A stretch of 6,762 bases of DNA from Prolixibacteraceae bacterium. Its GTDB lineage: Bacteria; Bacteroidota; Bacteroidia; Bacteroidales; Prolixibacteraceae. The position numbers and the translations under genes are program-made. The notes beneath the pieces were generated by a model. The model saw only the letters and a list, made by a program, of their open reading frames with translations, searched no databases and was not told the origin of the DNA. The DNA lies in assembly GCA_007116765.1 (NCBI GenBank), contig SKHV01000293.1:1-6762 (forward strand). Direction: 5' to 3'. Shown one piece after another: positions 5,927 to 6,762 of this stretch (position 1 is its first letter; the number at the start of each line of letters is the position of its first letter).

Positions 5927-5940
5927 TTAATTAAAGTTAG
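5927..5940. promoter_or_regulatory. Operator-like site S6 just after the second promoter start
   Basis: TTAATTAAAGTTAG fits the TTAAYTWWARTTAR consensus fully. The 17 bases at 5925-5941 differ from 5874-5890 at a single position, so S5 and S6 are direct repeats 51 bp apart with the promoter between them. Confidence 0.55.
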
Positions 5941-5966
5941 TTATTCCAATTAAAGGAGCGGGGAGA

Positions 5967-6077
5967 ATGATTAAAATAAGCACAACAAAGGACGGTCGAA
6001 TTATTAAAGCCGTCGGCAAATTGCGGAAGCGCCCAAAAAGTAAGCCTTTCAAAAGTGTCAAGGAGTGTGAGCAATGA
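5967..6077 (+). CDS. 36-aa basic microprotein of unknown function
   Basis: This short gene begins MIKISTTKDG and ends VKECEQ. It is preceded by a strong Shine-Dalgarno (AAAGGAG, 5952-5958, 8 nt before the ATG) and its stop overlaps the next gene's start as ATGA (6074-6077), which supports real translation. The protein carries nine lysines and three arginines against three acidic residues, with a basic core 'KLRKRPKSK' (18-26), so RNA or DNA binding is plausible. No family is recognised. It is the first gene behind the operator-flanked promoter and so would be derepressed together with the main early operon. Confidence 0.65.
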   Translation: MIKISTTKDGRIIKAVGKLRKRPKSKPFKSVKECEQ

Positions 6078-6364
6078 CACAAAGAGAAATCATACTTAAC
6101 GCTGTTAATTGGGTTTGTGATTTAAAAGAGAATGGGGTTGATATTTTCTTTAATTACTCACCCCACACGAACCAGATCGACTTCCGTTATTATTTGAACG
6201 GATTTGATTTTGACAATTTAGATAATGAAAGCGTTTACAGGTATGTGTACCTTGACTGGCCAAATGCGTTTGAGAATTATTTTTTCGCAAAAAAAGAAAT
6301 AGAAGAGGTCATTTTGAGTCGATCACAAATAAAGAAAGGTGAAAACCAATGCGTTTTGCACTAG
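6074..6364 (+). CDS. 96-aa hypothetical protein, aromatic-rich
   Basis: No family is recognised. The protein has a hydrophobic-helix start (about 3-16), then an aromatic-rich central part (F25, F26, Y28, F37, Y39, Y40, F44, F46, Y55, Y57, Y59, W62, F66, Y69, F70, F71) with many Asp/Asn, and a final helix-like 'KKEIEEVILSRSQIKK' (73-88). It looks like a compact soluble alpha/beta protein without signal or membrane segments. AAGGAG (6060-6065) lies 8 nt before the ATG. It overlaps the 36-aa gene by 4 bp and the exonuclease gene by 16 bp, so the three genes form a coupled unit. Confidence 0.72.
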   Translation: MTQREIILNAVNWVCDLKENGVDIFFNYSPHTNQIDFRYYLNGFDFDNLDNESVYRYVYLDWPNAFENYFFAKKEIEEVILSRSQIKKGENQCVLH

Positions 6365-6762
6365 ACATTGAGACAATACCAAACAGGGATTTAATAGACT
6401 CACTCCCTGAGCCAGAAGTTAAGTATGGGAACACGAAAGACCCTTACAAAAGGGCAGAGATTGAAGCAAAGGCCAAAGAAGACCAAGTGGGAAAAATGGG
6501 TTTAAATCCGTTTTATGGCCGCGTGTGCTCATTCGCCACATATGGTGATTTAAATGGGTACACTGTTATTGATGAAATTTCCGACGCTGAAGAAATCAAG
6601 TTAATCAAAGAAATCCTTTCATTGCTCTGCGCATCCTCAACAGATAACGTTGAAATAGTGTCTTGGAATGGGATGGGTTTTGATATGCCATTTATATACA
6701 AAAGAGCTGCGCTTTTAAGAGTTGAGCTGCCGCCCAATTGTTACGGCCTCACTCGATGGACA
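6349..6762 (+). CDS. DnaQ-like 3'-5' exonuclease, PolB-exonuclease type (partial)
   Basis: The first 138 residues are present; the gene is cut by the window end with the frame still open. Exo I 'LDIETIP' is at 5-11, with catalytic D6 and E8, and an Exo II-like 'WNGMGFDMPFI' at 106-116, with N107, F111 and D112. This spacing and the 'NGxxFDxPF' form are typical of predicted PolB-like 3'-5' exonucleases; Exo III should lie beyond the window. It probably removes nucleotides from 3' ends in phage recombination or replication. It could instead be the exonuclease domain of a larger DNA polymerase if the frame continues with polymerase motifs. Start: ATG with AAAGG (6335-6339) upstream, overlapping the previous gene by 16 bp. 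Confidence 0.82.
   Translation, partial: MRFALDIETIPNRDLIDSLPEPEVKYGNTKDPYKRAEIEAKAKEDQVGKMGLNPFYGRVCSFATYGDLNGYTVIDEISDAEEIKLIKEILSLLCASSTDNVEIVSWNGMGFDMPFIYKRAALLRVELPPNCYGLTRWT

Noticed and set aside
6513..6737. Minus-strand 74-aa frame at the right end
   Set aside because: Antisense to the exonuclease gene, whose catalytic motifs are clear.
1..6762. tRNA genes, insertion sequences, integrase or attachment site
   Set aside because: No cloverleaf-like sequence, transposase or integrase motif, or matching terminal repeats could be seen in this window.

Overview
This window is the lysogeny-control and early-replication region of a temperate, lambda-like (siphovirus-type) phage or prophage. 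It is AT-rich, roughly two thirds A+T by eye. It reads like a bacterial phage: sigma70-type promoters, clear Shine-Dalgarno sites, ATGA stop/start overlaps, a Cro/CI-type divergent switch, an O-like initiator and a DnaC-like loader. The host cannot be named from sequence alone. The repressor ending in an 'NWLITGDGEMF'-like motif is compatible with Bacteroidota, Deferribacterota or other AT-rich Gram-negative hosts, but this is a weak inference.

Left part, minus strand (1-1056). At the left edge is a pyrimidine-rich tract that may belong to a packaging (cos-like) junction. It is followed by a leftward HNH endonuclease gene (81-428) with its own good promoter (486-514) and a leftward XRE-family repressor gene (577-1056). 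The repressor has an N-terminal helix-turn-helix and a probable C-terminal coiled coil, but no LexA-type peptidase domain.

Switch region (1057-1167). This divergent control region holds a strong rightward promoter (TTGACA, 17 bp, TATTTT) overlaid by two copies of a 14-bp palindrome-like operator.

Right part, plus strand (1168-5859), one dense operon. In order: an 80-aa small DNA-binding (Cro/CII-position) protein; a 228-aa replication initiator whose gene carries iteron-like and AT-rich repeats in its linker, hence a likely origin; a 54-aa putative ribbon-helix-helix protein absent from simple ORF lists; a 96-aa tandem zinc-ribbon protein; an 832-aa fusion of an SF2 helicase and a beta-class DNA methyltransferase; and a 251-aa zinc-finger plus AAA+ DnaC-like helicase loader. 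The initiator and loader would recruit the host DnaB helicase. The helicase-methyltransferase is probably a DNA modification or anti-restriction enzyme.

Far right (5860-6762). A second rightward promoter (extended -10) is bracketed by two more copies of the same operator. It drives a 36-aa basic microprotein, a 96-aa unknown protein and the start of a DnaQ/PolB-type 3'-5' exonuclease cut by the window end; all three overlap.

The most notable unifying observation is that one operator family (consensus TTAAYTWWARTTAR) occurs six times, two at each of three promoters: the HNH promoter, the main early promoter and the second early promoter. This suggests one repressor controls three separate transcription units, including the HNH gene.
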